A DNA stretch of 64,000 bases from Atriophallophorus winterbourni. Lineage: Eukaryota; Platyhelminthes; Trematoda; Plagiorchiida; Microphallidae. The stretch spans positions 1 to 64,000 of the forward strand of contig JACCGJ010010182.1 in assembly GCA_013407085.1 (NCBI GenBank). The letters run 5' to 3'. The notes beneath the pieces were generated by a model. It did not search any database. It was not told the origin of the DNA and saw only the letters and a list, made by a program, of their open reading frames with translations. This document shows positions 20,986 through 30,840 of this stretch, in pieces. Position numbers and translations under genes: made by a program. The stretch's first letter is position 1; each line of letters starts with the position of its first letter.

Positions 20986-21468
20986 TAGATGTGTTATTAT
21001 TGTAAGGGAATTAACCAAACACCGTCCAGGTCACTGTCCATGAATGTGATGCTAAATTGCATGGAGCGTTCGACAACGGTCCCTTCTTTTGTACTGCCAA
21101 TCCGTCAATTTCTCAGGACCGTCAGCGATATCGGAGAAAAATACATTTAAACTTTAGAATGACAGATGTGATTTTGACAGACGTGGTTTTTTAACAGCTT
21201 GTCGATATCTCAATCCTCAAAGCGTCGTCGGTGAGCTGTTTATTATGCCTAACTTTTAGATTTCAAAATGGATTGAGCAATATAGTTTGTTATTCAAGCG
21301 TACATGAACTATAAGTTTATTGTGCGGTTTGGGCTGCAGCTACCCAGACTGATGAACTACCGACAGGCGTATAAAATAAAAAAGTGTTTTATTGCATTGA
21401 CGACAATTACAAGATTTCTAATGCGAAATGTTTTGCAGACTGTGTGAACCAGTTTTGCGCAATGTAGT

Positions 21469-21470
21469 GC

Positions 21471-21501
<31 letters not shown>

Positions 21502-21509
21502 ATATATTA
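21469..21509. repeat. (TA)n microsatellite, present only in unit A1
   Basis: A TATATA tract with a central irregularity. At the equivalent point of A2 (25328-25346) there is only ATACCTTAATATACC, so the tract expanded after the units separated. Confidence 0.9.
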
Positions 21510-21940
21510 TGACAATAAATTACACGAAAACGTTCCACGAGGTGTTTGCTAAATAGTAGGTTGATTTAAACTAAAACGGAACAAATAGTGGAATTTTCAT
21601 TTATTCAATTTTCGCATTTGTTTCACATTCAGAACACACAGTTTGTGCTCATCAAGTAAATTTTATATGTATTAACAATTGGCGTATAGACAGGGCCAGA
21701 ATAAATGCACTGGCAGGTAGAATCAACCAGATGTAGATATTGAATTCTGGATCACCTTGGTGAATATACTGCCGGCTTTAATATAACTACACCAGTCAAA
21801 ATTGGCAGCATTTTTATGTACTGACATGTACGGATTTTTGAATTTTTAATATAACCCTGAAAGTCCAACATCACAAATTCATTTGATGTCAGGCGCAGGT
21901 ATTTGGATACAATGAGCAAAATTTGATGATAACAATAATA

Positions 21941-22165
21941 CTACTTACCAGCAGCGGCTAAATCAGCTTTTTTTTCTAAATGCGGAATTTGATGAACATT
22001 ATTGAGTAGATTTAAAGAGTAATTGTAAAGATCATCTCGATAATATTCGTATGTATTGAGTGACAGACAATGATGCAAGAACTTGTTTCGCACTAATTGC
22101 GTTGTATAAAATTGCTCATTTGCATGCATTACAATCACACACCCAATGATCGGCGCTTTTTTCAT
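21941..22165 (-). pseudogene. Exon-like segment X, unit A2
   Basis: Same 74-codon minus-strand frame as 18126-18350, with only a few substitutions (for example HLEKKADL for HLEEEADL) and the GTAAGTAG donor intact at 21948-21941. Confidence 0.4.
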
Positions 22166-22842
22166 TCTTCAGGTAGGGACAGAAGATCAGAAACCGCGTG
22201 CTCTTGACACAGTGAAAAAATGTTAATTATGTTGCGCTTGTAAGGCACTGTTGGATTAAACTGTCACGACCAACCTGTTGAAGCACATATATAATTAGAT
22301 GGGTTAAAACCTATTGCCATTGAGAAAATGCTCAATTGCATGCATCACCATCACACAAAGCACGTTTCTTTGTGTTTAATGAAGCTACAGTCACGAATTA
22401 CGGAACATGTGTAATTATGTTGCAATGAAATAATAATCCTATTCCATTTAACAGCATGGTAGGCAGAAAAAACCTACCGAGATCTAGAATGCATGAATAT
22501 TTTTTCCGATGCCTGGCGTATGTTTCACTTACAGCAACCTTTGTTAATGGTGACAGTTATTCTGTGTTTGCGGATATTGCTACATGGATATAAACTCCGT
22601 AATATTAGGAAACATTTACGTATTGGATACTCGTTTACTGCAGGTAACTATATTCAGTTCACTGCTTGAAGAGCAGCTTTACATTAACTACGTCGAATAG
22701 CATGAAGCTCAATTTCGGAACTATAAACTGCTTAATCGTAACATGGAAATGTAGGTTCGAATGTGCAGGTTGTATGTAACCAACAATTTTGTGAAAATGC
22801 TCTTGTCAATATTTGCTGCAAATGTTTTTGGGGCTTCGTACA

Positions 22843-23037
22843 CTAACGAATGCGATGTAGTGCTTGGGGCATCACTTGAACCATGTCTCCAAGAAATTTC
22901 ATTGTAATGTCTATTACGTCATTTAATATTGAAGTTACGTTGTTCTGGCTACGCGATATGCCCTCAGGTTTTTCAGTTGCTGAGACATATATTGGGGGTG
23001 TCCAGATAATAGTTCGAATAACCATGATGTAAACCAC
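22843..23037 (-). pseudogene. Conserved segment Y, unit A2
   Basis: Equivalent of 19028-19222 with DITMKFLGDMVQVMP in place of EITMKFLGVMVHVMP. Frame intact, function unknown. Confidence 0.3.
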
Positions 23038-23127
23038 TTTCGTAGCCGACAGTACATATTCTTCCTTTTATACCTGATATTGCACATCGACAGGTCCTAA
23101 GCAATATGATACGAAAGCAATTCCACC

Positions 23128-24117
23128 ATGGACTGCCTTTTCACTGACAGTTGTATTGGTCCGTTGATGGCAGTCTTTCACTGGATAGCGTCCTATTTTA
23201 AGGACAGCGTGCAGTATACTGCCGTAAATGGTAAATTGTCCAATTCTGTAACGATTTCTCGCGGTGTTCTACAAGGCGCAATACTTTCCCTCTTCTTATT
23301 TTCTATCTACATTTCTGATCTTCCTTGCTTTCATTCCACTCTTATTCTAAAATATTCTGAAGACATTGCTGTTGTTTTTGACCACAATACACGTGGTGAC
23401 TCTCATAAATCTGAATTTATTATCAATAACATTGGTCAGTGGTCATCCTCGCTCGGCTTATCGTTAAACCCTCAAAAATGCAAAGAGGTAATATTTTCAA
23501 ACTTAGCTGGTCAGCGTCGTGAAACTCTGCTTCAAGGAATTCCCACGATTTCCTTCAATGGCTCGAACTTCAGCAGAAGCGCATGTTTCAAGTATCTTGG
23601 CGTCATTTTATCACAGAGTCTCAAATGGACCGATCATGTGACTGCACAGTACTTGAAGGTTAGAAGGTTATCATTTTACGCCTTACGTCTGCGTTCTTTA
23701 GCTGTTCCTCCTGATGTAGTTAGATGTTTTGTTTTTTCTTGCATTGTTCCCATTTTAATCTACGCATCCCCTATAATTTTTCCTGGTCTTTTTGAAAAGG
23801 ATTTTTTGATGATCAGAAGAGGAATCAAATTAATTTCAAGATTGAGCTCTTCCTCTACCGAGTTAATTCGTGATATGATCGTCGAACGCCACTTTCGTGA
23901 ATGTGACAGATTGATCAGAGTCATATCGTCTGATAATGCACACCCACTGCATGAGGTCCTTATGGCTTGCAGATCGTTCCCAGCCACGCGTAGTCAACAT
24001 ATCGTCCCGTATGCAAGAACTGAGAAATTCAAAAATTCTTTTATTCCTTACCTGGCTCGATATTTGGTTGATCATACAAAAGTTATTTTCGATTTGAGGA
24101 AGAAACTGGCAGTATAA
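23128..24117 (+). pseudogene. Dead reverse transcriptase in unit A2
   Basis: Same 329-codon frame as 19313-20302, with roughly twenty amino-acid differences. The catalytic box reads KYSEDIAVVF, sharing the Asp-to-Glu change of copy 1, so the element was already inactive when the unit duplicated. GVLQGAILSLFLFSIYISDL and LGLSLNPQKCKEVIFS are retained. A (TTC)n tail follows at about 24234-24252. Confidence 0.75.
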
Positions 24118-24261
24118 TAACTGAAGTGGGATCATCTTTATTTGACATGCATTTCTTTAAAATGTACATTTTATTACGTGTGGTCGAATTAATTGTATCG
24201 CTGAAAATTCGTGTACTCGAATAAAGCCATTTTTCTTCTTTCTTCTTCTTCTATTAATAAT

Positions 24262-24534
24262 ATTGTAACAATTTTGACCGAATATAAACTCCTTTCCAAA
24301 ATGCGAAAGACGTGTTTTGAAAACAACTTCAATCCGTTGGTGACAGAAAGCCTGAGAATGAGCGATTTGCCGTTGCCTATGGTTGTAATCCACTAACAGG
24401 TCAGTAGCTGATTTATCATAAATCATCGTTGCGAGAACGTATTCGCTTACTTGATTTTGTGGTATACAACCACATATGGTTTTCAAACACCGAGCTACAG
24501 TTCTCCTAGCAAATTGATACTCGTTTGAAGACAC
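24262..24534 (-). pseudogene. Conserved segment Z, unit A2
   Basis: Minus-strand frame like 20450-20722, with NEYQFARRTVARCLKTICG and the HRQRQIAHSQAFCHQRIEV block. The frame continues into the retroelement tail. Confidence 0.3.
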
Positions 24535-25280
24535 AACGAGGAATCAGTTTCCATACGTGATAGTTCGGGGCTGCTGTGTCTTTATTGCTGAATTTTCTGG
24601 CTTTATTATATGGCGGGAAGGAAGCGAGCATCAATCACACGCTTCATGCCAAATTAAAACCTCTTAAATTGTCCACCTTAATCGCCATCATAACACAGGC
24701 CAACGAAACATGCTCGAGAATTAGTGGCTCACTTGCGCGAAAGTATTTCAGAATAAATATCTCTGCACAGACTGCGGCATTACGACACCTAGGAACATAG
24801 ATGTGTTATTATTGTTAGGGAATTAACTAAACACCGTCCAGGTCACCGTCCATGAATGTGATGCTTAATTGCATGGAGCGTTCGACAACGGTCCCTTCAT
24901 TTGTACTTTCAATCCGTTTATCTCTCAGGGCTGTCGGCGATATCGGATAAAATACATTTGAACTGTAGACTGACAGATGTGATTTTGACAGACTCTGTAT
25001 TTTAACAGCCTGTGGACCTCTCAATCCTCAAAGCGTTATCGGTGAGCTGTTTTCGGTGCTTAACGTTTAGATTTCAAGATGGATTGAGCAGTTTAATTTG
25101 TTATGCAAGCATAACTCTACAGTCAGTACATAGTGCGATTTGGCTTCAGCTACTCAGACTGTTGAATTACCCATGAAAGTATACAATTTCACCATTTTAT
25201 CTGATTTATTAGAATTTATGTGATTAATGCCTACATTTGTTTTCTTGCATTGACCCAAATTACAAGATTTTTATTTTATT

Positions 25281-25757
25281 ATGCGAAATGCTTTGCAGAC
25301 ATGGTGAGCCAGTCTTGCGCAATCTAGTGAAATACCTTAATATACCAATAAATTCAACCAAAACCTTCACGATGCGTTTGGTAAATATTAGGTTTATTTA
25401 AAATTAAACGGAACAAAGAGTGAAGTGTCATTTATTCAATTTTCGAAATTGGTTTCACATTCAGAACACACAGCTTGTTCTCATCAAGTAAATTTTATAT
25501 GTATGAACAATTGGCGTGTCGACAGGGCCAGATTAAATGCACTTGGGTGTTGAACCATACTGGATTATCAACACACACGGTGTCATGGTAACGTTTACTT
25601 AGCTGAAACAGCGATCATTTTTACACACACATTTCTAAATTAAATCGCCTCAGTCTCTTGAAACAACTGAACGAATTCCTTGTTGTCAAGATGTCTTTAA
25701 ATAATTCATTCACAGTTCTTAATGGCTGATCTATTCAAGGTTCCGTTGATTTACGGT
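25281..25757. repeat. Near-identical 0.48 kb duplicate of 46925-47403
   Basis: The two segments differ by only a handful of bases and a small T-run indel over about 477 bp, while the sequence just before each (24.6-25.2 versus 46.2-46.9 kb) is clearly more diverged and the sequence after each is unrelated. Both begin at ATGCGAAATGCTTTGCAGAC and end near TTGATTTACGGT or CTGATTTACGGT. Confidence 0.85.
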
Positions 25758-25839
25758 CATTTCAGCCAACAACAATGCGTGAACTTTGGATAATGTTAGA
25801 CGGAGTGTTTCTGCGCGTCACACTATTGAAACAACTTTG

Positions 25840-26460
25840 AATTGGTATACAAAATTCAATACGCAAGAATCATATCACGGCGTATCCAATTTCGGGAGAA
25901 ATTACTTCGACTCAGATCTTTATCTGTATTGAACAATTTGAAGATCTATCAACAAATTTCCTACACTGTGATAAAATTTATCTTAGACAGCAATATCTTT
26001 CGGCAGCCAAGAAGAACAGGCATCTCACGATTACTCCAGCGTCAGTGAACAATGGTTTCTAGCCGTCTAAGCATCCATAATTCAAGGTCTTTTCACAACG
26101 AGCTACATGCCGAGTTTTCAGTTTTCAAGAAATATTCTTTTCCTATGATTCGTAGATACCCTAGATAATACGTTGTTCATGTGCGAACAGAAGCAACTTG
26201 AATTTTGTGAGTGATGATAAATCGTTTACGTACTGCAGAAGGAGATGCGGTTCTAGAAATGATCCATGTGGAACTACGCTGGTGGTTCTAAATACCAAGA
26301 AGACACTCCGTTTGATCTCAAACCCTTGCATGGCGATCTGGAATATATTCGCTCATTCATTCTGTTACAACTTTCTAGACTATAGACAGAATATGAACTT
26401 TGTGGGCAGATGTATTGCAAATTCCTAAAACTACGAATAGTGAAATTATATGCAGGTTCA
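25840..26460 (-). pseudogene. Degenerate RT fragments
   Basis: On the minus strand at about 26300-26170 the frame reads TSVVPHGSFLEPHLLLQYVN, resembling the GVPQGSVLGPLLF-YVNDL block of CR1/jockey RTs, followed by LLLFAHEQRIIW in the YADD position. On the plus strand 25842-26048 a frame reading LLRLRSLSVLNNLKIYQQIS resembles an RT C-terminal segment and may belong to another fragment. Boundaries and orientation are uncertain. Confidence 0.4.
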
Positions 26461-26489
26461 GGTAAAAAAATTGGTTTTTTGTACACGAA

Positions 26490-27600
26490 AATCTGTTAAA
26501 TGTGGGGCGAGTGTGAACACCTTCAAATAGCTACCAAGCTGGAATGCTGCTCTCAGTTAATTTGACGGTCATATTTTATTTGCTTAGGATAGAAGAATTT
26601 CAGATAATGTATTAAAGTGCATGCGGATACGAATCTTAGATAAAGTTTGCAAAATCTCGAGTCCTAGGAGAGCCTACATAATCTTATCAATAATCACGTT
26701 GTTTGCTGCAAATGTGTAGCAGGTCATTAGTTCTAATGTTAATCGATTTTAGATGCTGAACAAAATCCTGTTGCTTCCAGTGTTTGGATAATGATGCATT
26801 AACTCTTTTTTCCTGTGACTAGACCAATAACTTGCGAAGAGCTTAGTAGGTGTAAACCAAATTCTACCGTCAGCATATACCGACAAATTAGAGAGTGATA
26901 AACGCGATTACGACCTTTAGAAATAACTTGCTAGCATTAGTGCTAATATTACCAACTTAATTATCGTGATTGATGGTGTAGGTTGTTTTGTATTGTGGAG
27001 CTGCATTTTCTGTTTGGTTCCGCAATTTTCTGCTACCATTCAGATCCCACTCTCCCAAACACTCAAACAAGAAGGGAAAACTAATCAAATACGAAACGTA
27101 GCGTAACCTATCATTACAAGACTTATAACCTATTTATGTCTTTACCATACTTCAAAATATGGTTGTCTAATTTTTTAACCAATCACCGGCCCCTGAACAT
27201 GTCAGCGTCCGGCTCGTTTGTCGTTTCCTTTACTGACCGTAACAGCAATGTCGTAGGCAAGATAGCAAAATTTGGATAGCCTTGGGCTTGGTGAGCCGCT
27301 TGTGTTTGCGGTCCACATTTGTCCTGACATTATGGCACCGTTTAAATTGTTTTTGACAGCGAAAAATATCTCAAAAGCCTATCGACAAAACAATCGCACA
27401 CGGAGTAACCTTCATTAAAAAGAGTCGGAAAATGCTCAACTTGGCGATAGGTATTCTGAGCGAATTGGTGCCACCGTATTTTTAGATAGACACCTTGTGG
27501 TTTCGATGCAGTATCTCGGGGTCCCAGGAAGTTTCGGATTTACTTGTCGGGAATTGGGAATTGAAAAAATGAGGCAAAATTTTATTACTGATAATAGCTC
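26490..27600. other. Spacer between type-A and type-B arrays, no gene seen
   Basis: About 1.1 kb without recognisable retroelement motif, exon or RNA gene. It separates the two unit types and shows no evident similarity to either. Confidence 0.45.
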
Positions 27601-28861
27601 TTTTCGTAATTGTTGTTAAAGCTATTGGAACAAATAGATATGAATAAACGTATTTCGAACAAGGCTAATTATAACATAGCCCGAAGGCATTCCATTGCAA
27701 ACAATATTTGCAATGTCCTGCGAATCTTGATATTGACTTCTGGGTTACCTATGTGAATATAATTTAAACGTTTCGCTGCTTTTATCTAACTTCCCAATTA
27801 AAACTTCGTAGCATTTTTATATAGTATGATGTAACGGTTTTTTGAATTTTTAATATATCACTGAACGTGCAACATCACCAATTTATTTAGATGTCAGGTA
27901 TTTGGATGTAATGAGTAAAAAGTGCTGACATATTAAATAATACTCACGTTCAATAGGACATCGAACGTATCTTGCTAAATGGGAAATTTAAATTGAAAGT
28001 TCAAAGTTGATTGAAATATTATTTGAAAACATCATCTCCGTAATATTCGTATGAATTCAGCAACAGTGACAGAGTAGATATTTCTACAATGCTGCATGAA
28101 CTTGTTTCGCACTTATTGCGTTGTATAAAAATGCTTATTTGCAAGCATTTCAACCACACACCCAATGACCGGCGGTGGTTTCACTCATCAGGTAGGGACA
28201 GAAGATCAGAAACCGCGTGCTCTTGACACAGTGAAAAAATGTTAATTATGTTGCGTTTGTAAGGCACTGTTGGATTAAACTGTCACGACCAACCTGTTGA
28301 AGCACATATATAATAAGATGGGTTAAAACTTATTGCCATTGAGAAAATGCTCAATTGCATGCATCACCATCACACAAAGCACGTTTCTTTGTGTTTAATG
28401 AAGCTACAGTCACGAATTATGGAACATGTGTAATTATGTTGAAATAAAATAATAATCCTATTCCATTTAACAGCATGTTAGGCAGATAAAACCTACCGAG
28501 ATCTAGAATGCATGAATATTTTTTCCGATGCCTGGCGTATGTTTCACTTACAGCAACCTTTGTTAATGGTGACAGTCAATCTGTGTTTGCGGATATTGCT
28601 ACATGGATATAAACTCCGTAATATTAGGAAACATTTACGTATTGGATACTCGTTTACTGCGGGTAACTATATTCAGTGCACTGCTTGAAGAGCAGCTTTA
28701 CATTAACTACGTCGAATAGCATGAAGCTCAATTTCGGAACTATAAACTGCTTAATCGTAACATGGAAAGGGAAGTTGGAATGTGCAGGTTGTATGTAACC
28801 AACATTTTTGTGAAAATGCTCTTGTCAATATTTGCTGCAAATGTTTTTGGGGCTTCGTACA

Positions 28862-29302
28862 CTAACGAATGCGATGTAGTGCTTGGGGCATCACTTGAAC
28901 CATGTCTCCAAGAAATTTCATTGTAATGTCTATTACGTCATTTAATATTGAAGTTACGTTGTTCTGGCTACGCGATATGCCCTCAGGTTTTTCAGTTGCT
29001 GAGGCATATATTGGGGGTGTCCAGATAATCGTTCGAATAACCATGATGTAAACCACTTTCGTAGCCGACAGTACAGTACCACCCCCTTTGAAACTCACTT
29101 TCTTAACTTCTGCTATGACAGCCTTTGTCAGACAAAATTGGAAAATACACAGGAAAAATATCTCCAAACACCTCAGACTCAGCATACCGAAGGCTGTCTG
29201 CGAAACACAAGCTGCAGCAACGCCGTGCGAAGACACGGACAGACTAAACTCCGATGTTGTTTCAAAAAACTGCAATGGTCCGGCTCTCAGGGGGTCGGAC
29301 AA
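28862..29302 (-). pseudogene. Segment Y fused to retroelement sequence, unit R1
   Basis: A 146-codon minus-strand frame. Its last 64 codons are segment Y. Its first ~80 codons are antisense to the 5' part of the inserted CR1-like element, joined near 29068 (GTACCACCCCC). The same chimeric frame is present in all five B units (also 32061-32501, 35257-35697, 38456-38896, 41653-42093). It is probably an accident of insertion; no protein family is recognised. Confidence 0.35.
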
Positions 29303-30456
29303 ATAAACAACATCCGCATATGCTCGCTACACACGAATACCACTGTTAAATGTCCATACACAAATGCACAGTGCTTGCGGAACAAAATCGCCGAATTAAC
29401 CCATTTTAACGCTCAGTTTTCTGCTGACATCATTGCTGTTACCGAAACATGGTTTTACGATCAGGTGAACGATTGCGAGCTATCACTTCCCAACATGATC
29501 CTACTTCGACGAGACTGTTCAAGATCAGGTGGTGGAGTTGCATTATATTATAACGAACGTCTTCAATGCACCTGAAGACACACCTGAATGCACCTGACAC
29601 AGGGTTTGAGCTAGAGGACACCATGTGGTGTAGCCTTCGCTTGGAAACTGGAGAGAACTGTATACTTGGTGTGATCTACCGCTCGCCCAACTCTTCCGAT
29701 GCCCACAATGAAACGTTGTTACAAATGATGCGCAACGCTGGAAAACTTAGAGGATGCCAATTATTAATAATGTGTGATTTTAACCTCCCACATCTCTACA
29801 CCAAAGGTATGCATACTCAGCAATCCCTTGAGTACAAATTCCGTAAGATAATCACTTTCACTCCCCTATACAACCATGTCCATTCATTCACACGGCAAAG
29901 GGGCCTCAATAAATCATCAATTCTAGATCTGGTTTTAACCTCTGAAGCAACAACAGTAGAGTCAGCGCAGTATCATAGTCCTTTGGGGCTAAGTGAACAT
30001 CTGGTGTTGTCCTTCGAATTCGTGTGCAACGCCAGAAGGACGTCGGACGACGTTAAGTTATTCAGGAGATTCGATTACTTCGGCCTTCGCGGTGCCATTA
30101 CGATTATGGAGGAAAAACATCTCGATCTGGCGAATGCAGAAACTAATTGTTCTAGTCTGTTAAATTATATCGGTACAAAACTAGACGAGAATACTACCTG
30201 TGTTCCCAAAAGGAAATCAAGAAAATTTTGCTTCAAACTCCGAAGCCACACTCTGACGTGGATAGCCATGCGAAATTCCGCATGGGCTGCACACAAAATA
30301 ACACGAACAGACGCATCTTGGGAACACTTTCGTAGTTTTCCTAACAAGGTGACGTCCTTATTTCGAGAAGACAAGAAATATCACCATTGGAAGCTAATCG
30401 ACCAGATGGAACAACATTCTAAGTTGCTGTACACCAGCCACACTCTGACCCTTTAA
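29138..30456 (+). pseudogene. CR1-like endonuclease, unit R1
   Basis: Two overlapping frames, 29138-29575 and 29566-30456, encode a CR1-type endonuclease: CLRNKIAELTHFNAQFSADI, AVTETWF (catalytic Glu), SGGGVALYYNERL, then across a frame change GVIYRSPNSSD, IMCDFNLPHL (usually GDFN), RQRGLNKSSILDLVLTS and LGLSEHLVLSFEF (usually SDH). The break lies at a 22-nt spaced duplication of AATGCACCTGA and is common to all units. After the endonuclease comes the CR1 linker (RSHTLTWIAMRNSAW). It cannot be active: two catalytic motifs are altered and the frame is split. Confidence 0.75.
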
Positions 30457-30840
30457 ATCCCACACTCACGATTGAATTGTCGTCGTAACTTCTTCGCTGT
30501 TCGAGTATGCTTCTTGTGTAATAGCTTACCGACAGATATTGTTACCTCAGCGAACGAGCACATCTTTAAACAAAGGTTACGAAACCTTATGTTGAAAACT
30601 ACTGCGTTGGCCGCTACCTATTGATGTCTATATTATTTAACGCACGGAACTACCGTCCATCCAAAGATTCTTTTCCCTCAGTCTGTGTCGCCATTGTGGA
30701 TTAGTTTGCTCCACCTATGAAGAACATGGATATGATCATACAAGTAACAATTTTTTTAATTTGTATACGTAGATCATGTGGTACTGTACAGCAATTTGCT
30801 TTTTAACCATAAATCTTGAATCTTGAATCCTGAATCTCTC
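30456..30840 (+). pseudogene. CR1-like RT tail joined directly to the endonuclease, unit R1
   Basis: Immediately after the TAA closing the endonuclease frame, and in the same frame, the sequence reads IPHSRLNCRRNFFAVRVCFL then CNSLPTDIV to a stop at 30622-30624. This is the extreme C-terminus of a CR1-like RT (compare 600-770). The whole palm, thumb and fingers are missing, so the element carries an internal deletion. The 3' UTR ends ACCATAAATCTTGAATC with further TTGAATC-type units. Confidence 0.75.

Larger units (their letters stand above)
17911..21725. repeat. Type-A tandem unit, copy 1 (3,815 bp)
   Basis: Direct repeat of 21726-25540. Corresponding landmarks sit exactly 3,815 bp apart: the 18126, 19028 and 19313 features recur at 21941, 22843 and 23128. 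In plus-strand order the unit holds a minus-strand exon-like segment with donor site, a decayed hammerhead, a further minus-strand conserved segment, a 5'-truncated RT insertion, a third and fourth conserved segment, and an A+T-rich end with a (TA)n tract that copy 2 lacks. Confidence 0.85.
21726..25540. repeat. Type-A tandem unit, copy 2 (3,815 bp)
   Basis: Second copy of the 3,815-bp unit, highly similar to copy 1 through the RT insertion and more diverged in its last ~500 bases. It lacks the (TA)n tract and has a three-base shorter TTC tail. Its terminal part from 25281 is nearly identical to 46925-47403 on the far side of the array. Confidence 0.85.
27605..30840. repeat. Type-B tandem unit R1
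   Basis: First of five units. Its first ~480 bp (27605-28085) is clearly diverged from the other units, while the remainder is nearly identical to them. It contains the donor-like GTGAGT remnant of segment X, a decayed hammerhead (28166-28195), segment Y, the CR1-like endonuclease and the RT tail, and ends in TTGAATCTTGAATCCTGAAT. Confidence 0.9.

Noticed and set aside
28085..28200. Idea that the homogenised array begins exactly at the hammerhead cleavage site
   Set aside because: R1 already matches the other units closely from about 28085, well before the ribozyme relic at 28166, so the edge does not coincide with the motif.
29439..29624. Short minus-strand frames repeated in each B unit (for example 29439-29624 and 30165-30374)
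   Set aside because: They are antisense to the endonuclease and linker and repeat only because the units are nearly identical.
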